DNA of 53,542 bases from Candidatus Gastranaerophilales bacterium (lineage in GTDB: Bacteria > Cyanobacteriota > Vampirovibrionia > Gastranaerophilales > Gastranaerophilaceae): positions 1-53,542 of the forward strand of contig JAFQHZ010000034.1 in the NCBI GenBank assembly GCA_017415185.1. The letters are read 5' to 3'. Of this stretch, positions 26,722-36,020 are shown one piece after another. Position 1 is the stretch's first letter. Every line of letters starts with the position of its first letter. Under the pieces are notes generated by a model. That model was not told where the DNA came from. It saw only the letters and a program-made list of their open reading frames with translations, and did no database searches. The position numbers and the translations under genes are program-made.

Positions 26722-27645
26722 ATGAGGGATGATTTTTGCAATTCATACACCATTGGTGTAAGAGACAAGTTTTCACAAATTCGCAAATTAACTACAATGT
26801 CAGTTGTTTTAATGGGCTTTATGAGTTTTGGATATTTCTTCTTTTGGCTGGGGTCAATTTCTGATGAAATATTTTACGAATATGGCAGACAAATTTTTGA
26901 ACCATTGGCAATGTTGTTGAATCTTGGAGATACTTCAATTGGCATTTATTTAAATACAAGCTTAATTCTTCTTGGGGCGATTATTCCAATATTAATCGGT
27001 CAATATTTTATGGATAAAATGGAAGAAGCTCTTATTAAAAGCCATAATATTAAACAAGAAAAGAAACGACAAAAAGAGCAAAAAGAAGAATATAAAAGCT
27101 ATATGTCGCGCTTTGATTCAATCAAGACATATTCAATTTGTTTGTCGATTGATTATGAAAGCGAAAAAGAAATTTCGTACCAAAGCAAAACGCTCATGAA
27201 CAAAGCGATTTATTCTAAAATTGCGACAATTTTAAACAAAATCGAACCATATTCAAAAACAATGCAAAATGATGTATTAATTTTCACATCTCACAATTTC
27301 TCAAACTATGATTATGTTTATGATTGTATTTTAAATGGACTATCACAAATTAAAAATGGAATTGAAAAGAAATACAAGTATAAGCTAATTCCAAGCATAA
27401 CAACAGATGCATTCTCGTCAAATCCGATTGATGCAAACATTCGAAAGCAACATTTTGAAATCCAAAGTTTCAATTTCAAAAACAGAGCGCTCTCAACAGC
27501 AACGTTTGCAAACAAATATAAACATCTGCGTCATAAAAAATATGCAGGAATCCCGATTGGAGAATATGCTTACTTTGGAAATGAAAAAATGGGAACTTAT
27601 GAACTAAATGTAATTCATAAAAATCTCGCTCAAACATTAAGTTGA
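26722..27645 (+). CDS. Two-pass membrane protein with possible degenerate cyclase-like domain
   Basis: 307 residues. Two transmembrane segments (about 24-45 and 72-98) anchor a cytosolic domain preceded by a Lys/Glu-rich helix (about 103-125). The soluble part begins TYSICLSIDYES, then a helix, then KTMQNDVLIFTSHNF, and later YKYKLIPSITTDAF. This beta-alpha-beta rhythm recalls the class III nucleotide cyclase core (FADI...KTIGDAV), but metal and substrate residues are not evident. I treat the match as weak. GTGGGGG lies before the ATG. It stands alone between terminator and the TPR operon. Confidence 0.55.
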   Translation: MRDDFCNSYTIGVRDKFSQIRKLTTMSVVLMGFMSFGYFFFWLGSISDEIFYEYGRQIFEPLAMLLNLGDTSIGIYLNTSLILLGAIIPILIGQYFMDKMEEALIKSHNIKQEKKRQKEQKEEYKSYMSRFDSIKTYSICLSIDYESEKEISYQSKTLMNKAIYSKIATILNKIEPYSKTMQNDVLIFTSHNFSNYDYVYDCILNGLSQIKNGIEKKYKYKLIPSITTDAFSSNPIDANIRKQHFEIQSFNFKNRALSTATFANKYKHLRHKKYAGIPIGEYAYFGNEKMGTYELNVIHKNLAQTLS

Positions 27646-27647
27646 AA

Positions 27648-27794
27648 TTAAGAATTTTTATTGATATAAGCGCAGAGTTTCTGCGCTATTTCTTTGCATT
27701 TTTGTTCATCAGTAAGCACAAATCTCATTTTTTCAAGTTTATTCTGCATTTCCTGCGCTTTTTCTTCTTTAGATTTTATTTTATTCTTATCCAT
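27648..27794 (-). CDS. 48-residue small charged protein
   Basis: An intact 48-codon ORF that fills the gap after the TPR gene. The protein begins MDKNKIKSKEEKAQEMQNKL and is a highly charged amphipathic helix with two cysteines (C33, C41) and a C-terminal ALA-like helix (EIAQKLCAYINKN). AAAGGTG stands 7 bases before the ATG, the same strong ribosome-binding site used by neighbouring genes. It starts 21 bases after the TPR stop and is the last gene of that operon. Function unknown. Confidence 0.65.
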   Translation of the reverse strand: MDKNKIKSKEEKAQEMQNKLEKMRFVLTDEQKCKEIAQKLCAYINKNS

Positions 27795-27815
27795 ATTTAC
27801 ACCTTTATAGTGTTT

Positions 27816-28973
27816 TTATAGTTTATCTTTTTTTTGAAAAAATGCCATAATTTTATCAATTACGCCTTCAATATTTTCTTCTTTTTTTTCAATAGCTTTT
27901 CCATATTGTTCAGCTTTATCAAAATTTCCTTCCGAATAATAAAATTCAGCCAAAATTTCACGAGCTTGTTCGTCTTTATCAAGCGCATAGACTTTTTCCC
28001 AAAATTCAATCGCAACAAAACGCTCTTTGTTGTTTTGGTATAAATTTGCAAGCTCAATTAAAACTGTTTTATCTGTGGGATTTTTATGATAAGCATTTGT
28101 AAATTCAACAATTGCCTCATCAAATTTTCCCCTAAGTTTTTTGCAAAATCCCCAATTCAAAGAAGCGCTAAATTCATCATTTTTTTCTTCAAAAATTAAC
28201 GCTTTCATTTGAAAGGAAACAGGGTCTGGACCGTTTTCTTTAACATAATTTTCAATTTCGCACAAAGCTTCATCATATTTTTTATTATTATAAAGTTGTT
28301 GAGCTTTTAAGATTCTATAATTTCTTTTTTGCAAATCGTTTAATTTATTAACATCAACTTTTTTCAATAATTCATCAGCTTCTTGGTTTTTGTTGTCTTG
28401 AAGAAGAATTTTAATTTTCAATAATTCATCCTCAACAACTTCAAGAGCAGCAGAATAATCGTCTGCTTTGAAATACAATTGAGCCAACATATTTTTAACA
28501 TTAGGATTATCTTGGTTCATTTCGTATGCTTTTTTAGCAATTGAAATTGCACTTTCAAGACTATCTTCCTTCATATATAAATCAACCAATTCAAAAGCAG
28601 CATCTAAATCAGCTTCATCAAAAGCCAACAATTTCAAAAATTCGTCAATTGATTTTAAATTTTTGCCGTCAATTTTGTATAATCTTGCCAATTTTCTTCT
28701 TGCATCAATATCGTCAATGTTAATATCAAGCGCTTTTTTTGTGTCGTTTATTGCATATTCTATTTTGCCAGATGCAATATTAACATTTGCCCTTGCAAGA
28801 TAATAATTAAATTTATCGTCTAATTCTAAATATATATCCATAACGCAAGATAGCGCAACTTCGTCTGCTGGATTAATTTTGATTATATCTTCATATATTT
28901 TTAATGCGTCTTTTAATTCTTTTTCTTCGTAAAGTGATGCGGCTTTTTGATGTAATATTTCTAAATTAGACAT
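27816..28973 (-). CDS. Tetratricopeptide repeat protein
   Basis: 385 residues built almost wholly of helix-turn-helix TPR units with the usual A-x-x-x-Y/F and A-x-x-x-P spacing, for example LKDALKIYEDIIKINPADEV (20-39), YAINDTKKALDINIDDIDA, and FDEAIVEFTNAYHKNPTD. There is no signal peptide, so it is probably cytosolic or peripheral. TPR proteins act as scaffolds; the partner cannot be told. It follows the GT-C transferase by 17 bases and precedes the 48-residue gene. Confidence 0.85.
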   Translation of the reverse strand: MSNLEILHQKAASLYEEKELKDALKIYEDIIKINPADEVALSCVMDIYLELDDKFNYYLARANVNIASGKIEYAINDTKKALDINIDDIDARRKLARLYKIDGKNLKSIDEFLKLLAFDEADLDAAFELVDLYMKEDSLESAISIAKKAYEMNQDNPNVKNMLAQLYFKADDYSAALEVVEDELLKIKILLQDNKNQEADELLKKVDVNKLNDLQKRNYRILKAQQLYNNKKYDEALCEIENYVKENGPDPVSFQMKALIFEEKNDEFSASLNWGFCKKLRGKFDEAIVEFTNAYHKNPTDKTVLIELANLYQNNKERFVAIEFWEKVYALDKDEQAREILAEFYYSEGNFDKAEQYGKAIEKKEENIEGVIDKIMAFFQKKDKL

Positions 28974-28990
28974 AAATTTTCCTTTTTTAT

Positions 28991-30916
28991 TTATTTTATC
29001 ACAATCTTATAAATAGGGACAATTGTCGTTTCTAACTTTTTTATGTTTAAATCTTTTGAATATTTTATTTTTGAATTTGTGCATATTTCAGGCAAATATA
29101 AAATTATATTTTTCTTTTCTTTGATATTTGATAAATAAAAATCAATTAAATCAACATCTTCCATAACGCCAAATTGCGAAACAATGATTTTTTCTTCAGG
29201 AATATGTTTAAAATATTTCATATATTCAACTTTGTCTGGAACAACAAAATAAATGTTGTATTCTTTTTCAAATTCAAGATAATCTCTTAAAGAATATTTA
29301 ACCATTGGGTTAATATTGCTGAACAAATTAAAATTTTCATATTTTGGAATATTTATTGAAACTAACAAAATAACACAATATATTAAAGATTTAAATTTTG
29401 TTTTAAATTCCAAATTTAAAAATATTGCACTGTTTATAATTAAAAAAGGCAAAAATATTATAAAATATCTTTCAAACAAAATTGGCTTAATTAAAAAAGA
29501 AATCAATAATGCGGATAAAAATATAAAAGAAATTACCCCTAAATTATAAATAAAGAATAATTTTTCATTTTTGGATAGTTTTTTATAAACAAAAATTGAA
29601 AACAAAATTACCACAAAAAACCAAAAAGCATTGCCAAAATAAAATATAATATGGTGATAAATTGTTGCTAAAGAAGGTTTTTCAATCCAAGTGTTAAAAG
29701 AAGGATTAAAAGAACTTTTCATAAAAGTCATTAAAAAATAAGGAACAAATGTTAAAAAAGAAACAATATTTGAAATTAAATATTTGATTCTATTTCGCTT
29801 AAAAATAAACATTCCCAAAATAAAATTTGCCAATACAAAAAGTATGCAATAATAATGCAAATTAATTAACAAAATTGAAATTAAAGAATAAATAATTAAA
29901 TTTTTATTTGTGAAATTGTTTTTTAATTTATAAAGCCAATAAAAACCCCACAAAATCAAAGTCATTGAAAGGATATAGCTTCTTATTTCATTTGATTCCA
30001 AAATAAAAAGAATGTTTATTGAAGCCAAAAAAGAAGCAATTAGCGCAATTTTACGATTAAGGATTTTATCAACAACAAAATATGTACTATACACTTGAAA
30101 AACGCCAATCAAACAAGGCAAAAGGCGAATAGAAAACACTGTTTTGTTAAAAAACAAAAACCAAATGTTTGAAATAATGAAAAACAAAGGCGGATTTCCG
30201 GGGTCTAAAAAAGTTCTATTTAAATTAAGACCTCTACCCATATCGGATATGAAGCAAAAAGTAAACAATTCGTCATTCCAAAAAGGAATATAATCGATAT
30301 GAGAAATCCTTAAAATTAAAGCTAATAATAAAATCCAAGCAATTGCAAATTTAATTTTAAAATTAAATCTTTGGTGAAATTTAATAAAATAAACTAAAAT
30401 CAAAATATAAAAAGCTAAGAAATAATACCAATTATGAAAAATTCCTTCAAAATAAACTGCAAGTTTTTGCAAAAATGTTTTTTCGTTTGCTTTGTTGAAT
30501 TTAATTTCAAAACCGTATTTTTTCTTTTCTTGAAAATCAATTTCTTTTATCTCGGCATTTTTTATATCATCATTTGACAAGTAAAAAAACTCGTCCAAAT
30601 TATAAAAAAAGCTAATTGATTCAAAGTTATTTTTAGCTTTTTTGCTAGGCAAGATAAATTCAATATTTTCAATTGAATCATTATAAAATAAAGGATTTTC
30701 TTGATTTAATTCATAAGAATAAATATTTTTTTCAAACTTCATTAAATCGCAATTTTTATCAAAACAAACATAAATATCACCAACGTTTTGAGATTCAATA
30801 TTCAGCGCAAGCCTTCCTATATCGTTTTGAAAGTAATATACGCTAAAATGATGTCTTAAAAAAAATAAGCTTAATAAAAAAACTATTCCAGCTATGAATA
30901 AAATAATTCTACGCAA
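28991..30916 (-). CDS. GT-C family membrane glycosyltransferase (PMT/ArnT-like)
   Basis: 641 residues with an N-terminal signal-anchor helix, a beta-rich periplasmic segment of about 130 residues, then about ten transmembrane helices. The motif YIPFWNDELFTFCF carries the acidic DE pair typical of the first periplasmic loop of dolichyl-/polyprenyl-phosphate sugar transferases, and DPGNPPLFFIISNIWF follows as in PMT_2 proteins. It probably transfers a sugar from a polyprenyl carrier on the periplasmic side; the acceptor is unknown. Translation appears to start at TTG 30916, overlapping the phosphoesterase end by 8 bases. Confidence 0.8.
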   Translation of the reverse strand: MRRIILFIAGIVFLLSLFFLRHHFSVYYFQNDIGRLALNIESQNVGDIYVCFDKNCDLMKFEKNIYSYELNQENPLFYNDSIENIEFILPSKKAKNNFESISFFYNLDEFFYLSNDDIKNAEIKEIDFQEKKKYGFEIKFNKANEKTFLQKLAVYFEGIFHNWYYFLAFYILILVYFIKFHQRFNFKIKFAIAWILLLALILRISHIDYIPFWNDELFTFCFISDMGRGLNLNRTFLDPGNPPLFFIISNIWFLFFNKTVFSIRLLPCLIGVFQVYSTYFVVDKILNRKIALIASFLASINILFILESNEIRSYILSMTLILWGFYWLYKLKNNFTNKNLIIYSLISILLINLHYYCILFVLANFILGMFIFKRNRIKYLISNIVSFLTFVPYFLMTFMKSSFNPSFNTWIEKPSLATIYHHIIFYFGNAFWFFVVILFSIFVYKKLSKNEKLFFIYNLGVISFIFLSALLISFLIKPILFERYFIIFLPFLIINSAIFLNLEFKTKFKSLIYCVILLVSINIPKYENFNLFSNINPMVKYSLRDYLEFEKEYNIYFVVPDKVEYMKYFKHIPEEKIIVSQFGVMEDVDLIDFYLSNIKEKKNIILYLPEICTNSKIKYSKDLNIKKLETTIVPIYKIVIK

Positions 30917-31643
30917 TATACATACTCGCTAATTCTTCGCAATGTTTAAAATTTCTAGACAAAATATGTTTTGAAACTTTTTCGTTATCATAATCTATGC
31001 TTCTATGTTCGCTAAAAATTTTTCCTTGCGAATCAATCGTCAATTGAAGATATACCGCTTTTTTGTCTTGAGTCATCGAACGACCAGTTGAACCAACATT
31101 AATAACCATTTTGCCTGAATTCAAACTATATCCGCAAGGAATATGAGTATGACCACACAAAATCAAATCCGCATTGCTATCTTTTACCATTTCTTCAACG
31201 GTATCGTTCAAAAGCTCAGGAAAAATATTTTCGCTTTGGTTTCGAGGCGAACCATGTACTAATTCAATTTTAATTCCATTGATTTCTAGCGTTTTCTTCT
31301 CAGGCAATTCTTTAACAAAATCAAGATATTTTTTGTCTGTTATTTTTACATCTTGCTCAAGCGAATAACCCATGCAAGGGAAAGCTTTTTTTGCGTTTTC
31401 AAGTAATTCTTCGCTACAATTTGAAACCATTTTATCTGTATTACCTTGAATAATTTCAAAATTTTCACCAAATTTTTCTTTTAATTCAAATATTTTTTCG
31501 CAAATATAATTTGGATTATAGCCAGCCAAAATCAAATCCCCAAGACAAAATATCTTATCAGGATTAAACATTTTAATATCTTCCATCACTCTATCAAACG
31601 CATCTTTATTTGCATGGATATCAGAAATTACTGCGATTTTCAT
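30909..31643 (-). CDS. Metallophosphoesterase (YfcE/MJ0936-like)
   Basis: Calcineurin-like phosphoesterase. The dinuclear-metal motifs are in order: SDIHAN (7-12), GDLILAGYNP, GNTDKMV, LVHGSPRN, and LCGHTHIPCG. The length of 244 aa fits the family of small phosphodiesterases; the substrate is unknown. GGAGG precedes the ATG. It is the first gene of an operon with the GT-C transferase, the TPR protein and the 48-residue protein, and is divergent from ispG. Confidence 0.9.
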   Translation of the reverse strand: MKIAVISDIHANKDAFDRVMEDIKMFNPDKIFCLGDLILAGYNPNYICEKIFELKEKFGENFEIIQGNTDKMVSNCSEELLENAKKAFPCMGYSLEQDVKITDKKYLDFVKELPEKKTLEINGIKIELVHGSPRNQSENIFPELLNDTVEEMVKDSNADLILCGHTHIPCGYSLNSGKMVINVGSTGRSMTQDKKAVYLQLTIDSQGKIFSEHRSIDYDNEKVSKHILSRNFKHCEELASMYIA

Positions 31644-31706
31644 TTTGCCTCCGAAATTCTATTTGTTTTATGCTATGATTTTACCATAAATTTAAATAGG
31701 TTAATT

Positions 31707-32759
31707 ATGGAAAAAATTAAATTTAAAATAGGAAATGTGGAAATCGGGGCTAATTCTCCAATTTCAATCCAATCAATGACTAACACCAAAACAGACGACA
31801 CTTTTGCAACACTAAAACAAATTGAAAAATTAGCAAATGCAGGTTGCGAAATAATAAGAGTTGCCGTTTTAAATAAAAAATGTGCACAAGCATTGGATGA
31901 AATTGTTAAAAATTCACCAATTCCTGTTGTTGCAGATATCCATTTTGATTATAGACTTGCACTTATGGCAATGGATAACGGCATAAACGCCTTAAGGATT
32001 AATCCAGGAAACATTGGCTCAATTGAGCACACAAAGCGTGTTGTCGAAATGGCAAAAACAACAAAAACACCAATTAGAATTGGGGTTAATGCTGGGTCAT
32101 TAGAAAAAGATTTATACGAAGACAAAAACCTTTCTCTTGAAGAAAAAATGGTTATTTCTGCAAAACGTCATATAAAAATTCTTGAAGATTTAGATTTTAA
32201 TTTAATCAAAGTATCGCTAAAATCTTCAGATGTTATGACAACTATAAAAGCTTATCAAAAAATATATAATGAAATTCCTTACCCGCTTCATGTGGGACTT
32301 ACAGAAGCAGGAACACTAAGAGGCGGAATCGTTAAATCTTCTATTGGAATTGGAGCACTATTAGCGCAAGGAATCGGCGACACAATAAGAGTTTCATTAA
32401 CAGAAAACCCCATTGAAGAAGTAAAACTAGCACACGAAATTTTAAAAACATTGGGCTTAAGAAATGAAGGAGTTAATTTTATTTCCTGTCCGACTTGCGG
32501 AAGAACGCAAATTGATTTAATAGGGCTTGCAAAAAAAGTTGAAGAAAAATTCCACAACTTAAAAGCAAATATAACAATAGCAACAATGGGCTGTCCTGTT
32601 AATGGTCCAAAAGAAGCAGCAGGAGCCGATTATGGCATTGCAGGAGCAATTAAAGAAGGTTATATTTTCAAAAAAGGCGAAATAATTAAAAAGGTCAAAG
32701 AAGAAAATTTATTAGAAGAATTGGAAAATATAATCAAGCAAGATTTAAAAATTAATTAA
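31707..32759 (+). CDS. ispG: 4-hydroxy-3-methylbut-2-enyl diphosphate synthase IspG
   Basis: Iron-sulfur enzyme of the MEP isoprenoid pathway, converting methylerythritol cyclodiphosphate to HMBPP. The N-terminal TIM-barrel motifs are SIQSMTNTKTDD, PVVADIHFDYRLAL, and ALRINPGNIG. The C-terminal cluster cysteines are in SCPTCGRTQIDL and GCPVNGPKEAAGADYGIAG. The frame is open upstream, but MEKIKFKIGNVEIG at 31707, with AGG upstream, is the natural start and gives 350 aa, the normal short bacterial form. Confidence 0.97.
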   Translation: MEKIKFKIGNVEIGANSPISIQSMTNTKTDDTFATLKQIEKLANAGCEIIRVAVLNKKCAQALDEIVKNSPIPVVADIHFDYRLALMAMDNGINALRINPGNIGSIEHTKRVVEMAKTTKTPIRIGVNAGSLEKDLYEDKNLSLEEKMVISAKRHIKILEDLDFNLIKVSLKSSDVMTTIKAYQKIYNEIPYPLHVGLTEAGTLRGGIVKSSIGIGALLAQGIGDTIRVSLTENPIEEVKLAHEILKTLGLRNEGVNFISCPTCGRTQIDLIGLAKKVEEKFHNLKANITIATMGCPVNGPKEAAGADYGIAGAIKEGYIFKKGEIIKKVKEENLLEELENIIKQDLKIN

Positions 32760-32823
32760 AATTTTGAAAAATATGCAAAATAGTATATAATATTAATAAA
32801 TGGATAATTTATAGAGGTTAATT

Positions 32824-33183
32824 ATGAAAAAAATAATGGCTTTATTGGGAATCACCTTACTTTCAACAAGTATTTCTTTCGCAATTATGGATGACACAAA
32901 AACAAGCGAAATCGAAACACTTCGCTCACAAGGATATTCAGAAAGTGTTTTAAGAGTTGTTGATACTGTTAAATCACACAACCAAGGTCCAACAGGAAAA
33001 TATAAAAGACATTTCAGCGCACCAAACGTTGGCGTATATTCCCACATAAAACATTATTTTGATCCAATTCAAGAAGACGACCAATTTGGCGAACACGAAA
33101 TTAACTTTTCAAACAATTGGAATGGCGATGAAACACGCTATACCACAACAAAAAGAGACGGTTCTTTTTTCGAACGTTTATAA
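32824..33183 (+). CDS. Small secreted protein, unknown
   Basis: 119 residues. A signal peptide MKKIMALLGITLLSTSISFA with cleavage before IMDD is followed by a charged mature part of about 99 residues with no recognised domain (contains ESVLRVVDTVKSHNQGP and YSHIKHYFDP). AGAGG precedes the ATG. TATAAT (32786-32791), with upstream TTGA-like sequence, makes its own promoter likely. It overlaps the convergent stop of the NuoN-like gene by 6 bases. Confidence 0.7.
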   Translation: MKKIMALLGITLLSTSISFAIMDDTKTSEIETLRSQGYSESVLRVVDTVKSHNQGPTGKYKRHFSAPNVGVYSHIKHYFDPIQEDDQFGEHEINFSNNWNGDETRYTTTKRDGSFFERL

Positions 33184-34578
33184 AATAGCCAAAATTATTA
33201 ATATAAGAATTATTGCAACAGGAACAACGTAATTAGGCGTTGTTCTTTTTGTCAATTTGGAAACTTGCGCTAACGGATTTCTAGAATAAGAAATTTTAAT
33301 AATTTTTAGCGCTTTAAGCACAATCAAAACAAAAGACGCCAAAAGACAAATTATTGCAAAAGAGCCCGCTTTATCGAAAAGATAAATTTCTTTTAAAAGA
33401 ATAATGTTATTAAAAAAAGCAGCACTAGGAATAATATTCATCATTACCAAAAGCGAAAAAGCAAACAAAAAACAATAAAAGCGATTTTTAATAAAAAGAT
33501 TTTGCAATAATAAAATTGTCATTTTTTCAGGTTTTAAATTGATTTTCAAAATTGCCAACAAAGAAAACAAAGCAAAAATAAGAAACATCGCCATAAAGAC
33601 TGTTTTTGTGCATAAAATTTTATCTTGCAAAGTTAAAAATGAAATCAAATAAAATCCGCAAAAAGCCAAAGAACAATTTGCAACAAATTTAACAACGTTT
33701 TTTGCTTTAAAGGCATTAATTGAAGAAGTGATTATTAAAAACAAAACAAATACGCTAATTGTTATAAAGAAAATTTCATTTGAAAAATTAATTCCTTGCA
33801 TAAATTTAACAAACGTTATTACGCCCATATAAGGAAGAAAACCAAACAATAACATTGAATATGCAAGATTAGATTTTGTATTTTTATTCAAACTATAATT
33901 ATAAATTGGAAATAAGCCCGATTTCAATAATAACGAAATAACAATACATACTTGAATTACAGCCAATTGAAGCTCTTCTTTTACAAAAAACGACAACAGG
34001 CAAAAAGAATAAAATAATATAGTAGAAGTTGCACTCATTAAAACAAAATCAGGACAATATGTTTCATATTTTCTAAGTCGCAAACTTGAAGCAAATTTAT
34101 ATATCAAAAGCGCACACAAATCCAAAACAAAAAACGCCAATATACCATTTTCGACCTGCATTAAAATCGAACTAGAAAAAGCCAAAACAAGCAAATAGCA
34201 ATTCGCCAATGCGCCTTTAAAATATGCTTTTGATGTAATTTTATAACTACACAAAACAAACAAAGCAAAAAAAGTATAAATTAAAAATTTAAGAAAAATA
34301 TTTTCGTTTACAAAAACAATATTCCCTTCAAACAAAGAAAAACTCATATCCCCGAAAGAAATTTTATTTTTTAAAAATATACCCAAGCTGATTAACGAAT
34401 TAACCGCTAAAACTGAAAAAGTGCTTAAATCAGACAATCGTTTAATATTATATTTTTTGCTTACAAACATAAATAAACAAATGTTTATCACCACACCAAT
34501 CAAGCAAAATATTTCGCAAGAGAAATATGAAAGCATTTCGATTTGAGTTATATCATAATTTTGTAATAATTTTTCCAT
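33178..34578 (-). CDS. Divergent NuoN-like proton-antiporter membrane subunit
   Basis: 466 residues with about 13-14 predicted membrane helices. The stretch IVISLLLKSGLFPIYNYSLN matches the TM7-8 region of NuoN-type complex I subunits (usual pattern K-x-x-x-x-P-F-H-x-W), keeping Lys at K219 but lacking the His/Trp. In the TM5 region FFVLDLCALLIY has Asp153 where the family has Glu. It is the third gene of the trio, 8 bases after the NuoM-like gene. No hydrophilic complex I genes are nearby. The family call is moderate; function may have diverged. Confidence 0.65.
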   Translation of the reverse strand: MEKLLQNYDITQIEMLSYFSCEIFCLIGVVINICLFMFVSKKYNIKRLSDLSTFSVLAVNSLISLGIFLKNKISFGDMSFSLFEGNIVFVNENIFLKFLIYTFFALFVLCSYKITSKAYFKGALANCYLLVLAFSSSILMQVENGILAFFVLDLCALLIYKFASSLRLRKYETYCPDFVLMSATSTILFYSFCLLSFFVKEELQLAVIQVCIVISLLLKSGLFPIYNYSLNKNTKSNLAYSMLLFGFLPYMGVITFVKFMQGINFSNEIFFITISVFVLFLIITSSINAFKAKNVVKFVANCSLAFCGFYLISFLTLQDKILCTKTVFMAMFLIFALFSLLAILKINLKPEKMTILLLQNLFIKNRFYCFLFAFSLLVMMNIIPSAAFFNNIILLKEIYLFDKAGSFAIICLLASFVLIVLKALKIIKISYSRNPLAQVSKLTKRTTPNYVVPVAIILILIILAIL

Positions 34579-34586
34579 AATTCCCT

Positions 34587-36020
34587 CTAAAATTGTTCGA
34601 CTTCAACCATCATATTAATTTGTTCAAAAATATATTCAGGACTAAAAGCAAGAATAATCACCAAAAAAATCAATATTGAACAAACAAAAATCTGATGTTT
34701 ACAAAAAATATTTTGCGAATCAGCCTTTTGAATTGGCTCAATTAAAATTCTATATAAAACACCAAAAGATGCTAAAGACAAAAATAATGCCCCTAAAACT
34801 AAGCAATATGGCGCAATATTTAAAATCATTCCATCATAATCAACGGAAAATATCATCATAAAAGACATTAACTCAGCGCTGAAAAAAGAAAAGAAAGGTA
34901 CACAGCCCATATTAAACAAAGATGCAGTAATGAAAATTCTGGAAAGTCCAGTTTTGTCTTCAATTTTTAAAAATTCTGATAATTCATCAGTTTTAAATTT
35001 ATTAACCAAAATCATAAACACAAATGCGCTCAAACAATATGATACACACAAGACAATTGAAAAATATGAAAAAGTATTTATGCAATCTTCTTCAAAAGAA
35101 AAAACCGAAAATAATCCAATAATCAAGCTTGGAATAAGCAAAGAAAATAAAAATTTTAAAAGGTTTTTTTGTCTAAAAGCCAAAATGACAAAGATTATAA
35201 AATTAATCAATAAAAAAATGCTCAACTCGTCTTGATATTGATAAAAAAGATAATCAAAATTAAAATAACATTTTAAAAATAAACAACAGCCCAAAATTAA
35301 AGAACAAAGCGTATTTATAGAAAAAACCAAAGGATTAATTTTATTTGAAAGATATAAATTTTTAGCAACAAAAGGCATAAAATTAAACAATCTTGCAATT
35401 AAAATTAAAAAACCAAAAAACGCAATGTTTATTGATGAATCGTCAAGCTTATATAAATTAACGTTTATGTTTGAAAAATCAAATTCAATTTCGTTTAATA
35501 AGAAATACCTAGCAAAACCAACAAGCAAAAAAGATGTTGATATTAAAAGCCAAGTTAAATCGTTTTTCAATTGAAATTTAACAATTTTCTTTTCTTCTTT
35601 GTTGCAAAAAGAAGTTGAAAAATAAAAAACAATTAAAAATATCCAAAACAGCAAAATTAAAAAAACAAATATGCTATCGCAAAGTATTGAAAAATTAACC
35701 AAACCCAATAATAAAAAACTAGTCAAATAAAAAACTTTATGTAATTTTGTTATAAAAGTTTTTGAAATTATTGAAAACAAGAAAAACAAAAAACTTGTCA
35801 AAAGCAACATAAAACGGCTAAAACCATCTGGGGCAAAATTAATATTCAAAAAAGAAAATTTCACATTTTCAAGGCAAAAAAATGTCAAATATCCAAAAAT
35901 AAACTGTATCAAAAAGAAGACTTTTGCAATTCTTCTTATATATATTGGGTTTTTCAAAAAAGAAACAAGCGCAATTATTAATGTGTATAAAAAAGGCATA
36001 ATAAGATATGTTTTTAACAT
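34587..36020 (-). CDS. Divergent NuoM-like proton-antiporter membrane subunit
   Basis: 477 residues, about 14 membrane helices. FAPDGFSRFMLLLTSFLFF (62-80) resembles the NuoM/L pattern VDGLS-x-x-x-x-L. ILIARLFNFMPFVAKNL (207-222) aligns with the K-x-P-x-x-P-x-H helix, with Arg210 at the usual Lys. MGCVPFFSFFSAELM recalls the later AGxPxTxGFxGE segment. In the TM5 position the family WE reads WI (126-127), so the proton-pathway Glu appears lost. It overlaps the NuoL-like gene by 7 bases. Confidence 0.65.
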   Translation of the reverse strand: MLKTYLIMPFLYTLIIALVSFLKNPIYIRRIAKVFFLIQFIFGYLTFFCLENVKFSFLNINFAPDGFSRFMLLLTSFLFFLFSIISKTFITKLHKVFYLTSFLLLGLVNFSILCDSIFVFLILLFWIFLIVFYFSTSFCNKEEKKIVKFQLKNDLTWLLISTSFLLVGFARYFLLNEIEFDFSNINVNLYKLDDSSINIAFFGFLILIARLFNFMPFVAKNLYLSNKINPLVFSINTLCSLILGCCLFLKCYFNFDYLFYQYQDELSIFLLINFIIFVILAFRQKNLLKFLFSLLIPSLIIGLFSVFSFEEDCINTFSYFSIVLCVSYCLSAFVFMILVNKFKTDELSEFLKIEDKTGLSRIFITASLFNMGCVPFFSFFSAELMSFMMIFSVDYDGMILNIAPYCLVLGALFLSLASFGVLYRILIEPIQKADSQNIFCKHQIFVCSILIFLVIILAFSPEYIFEQINMMVEVEQF

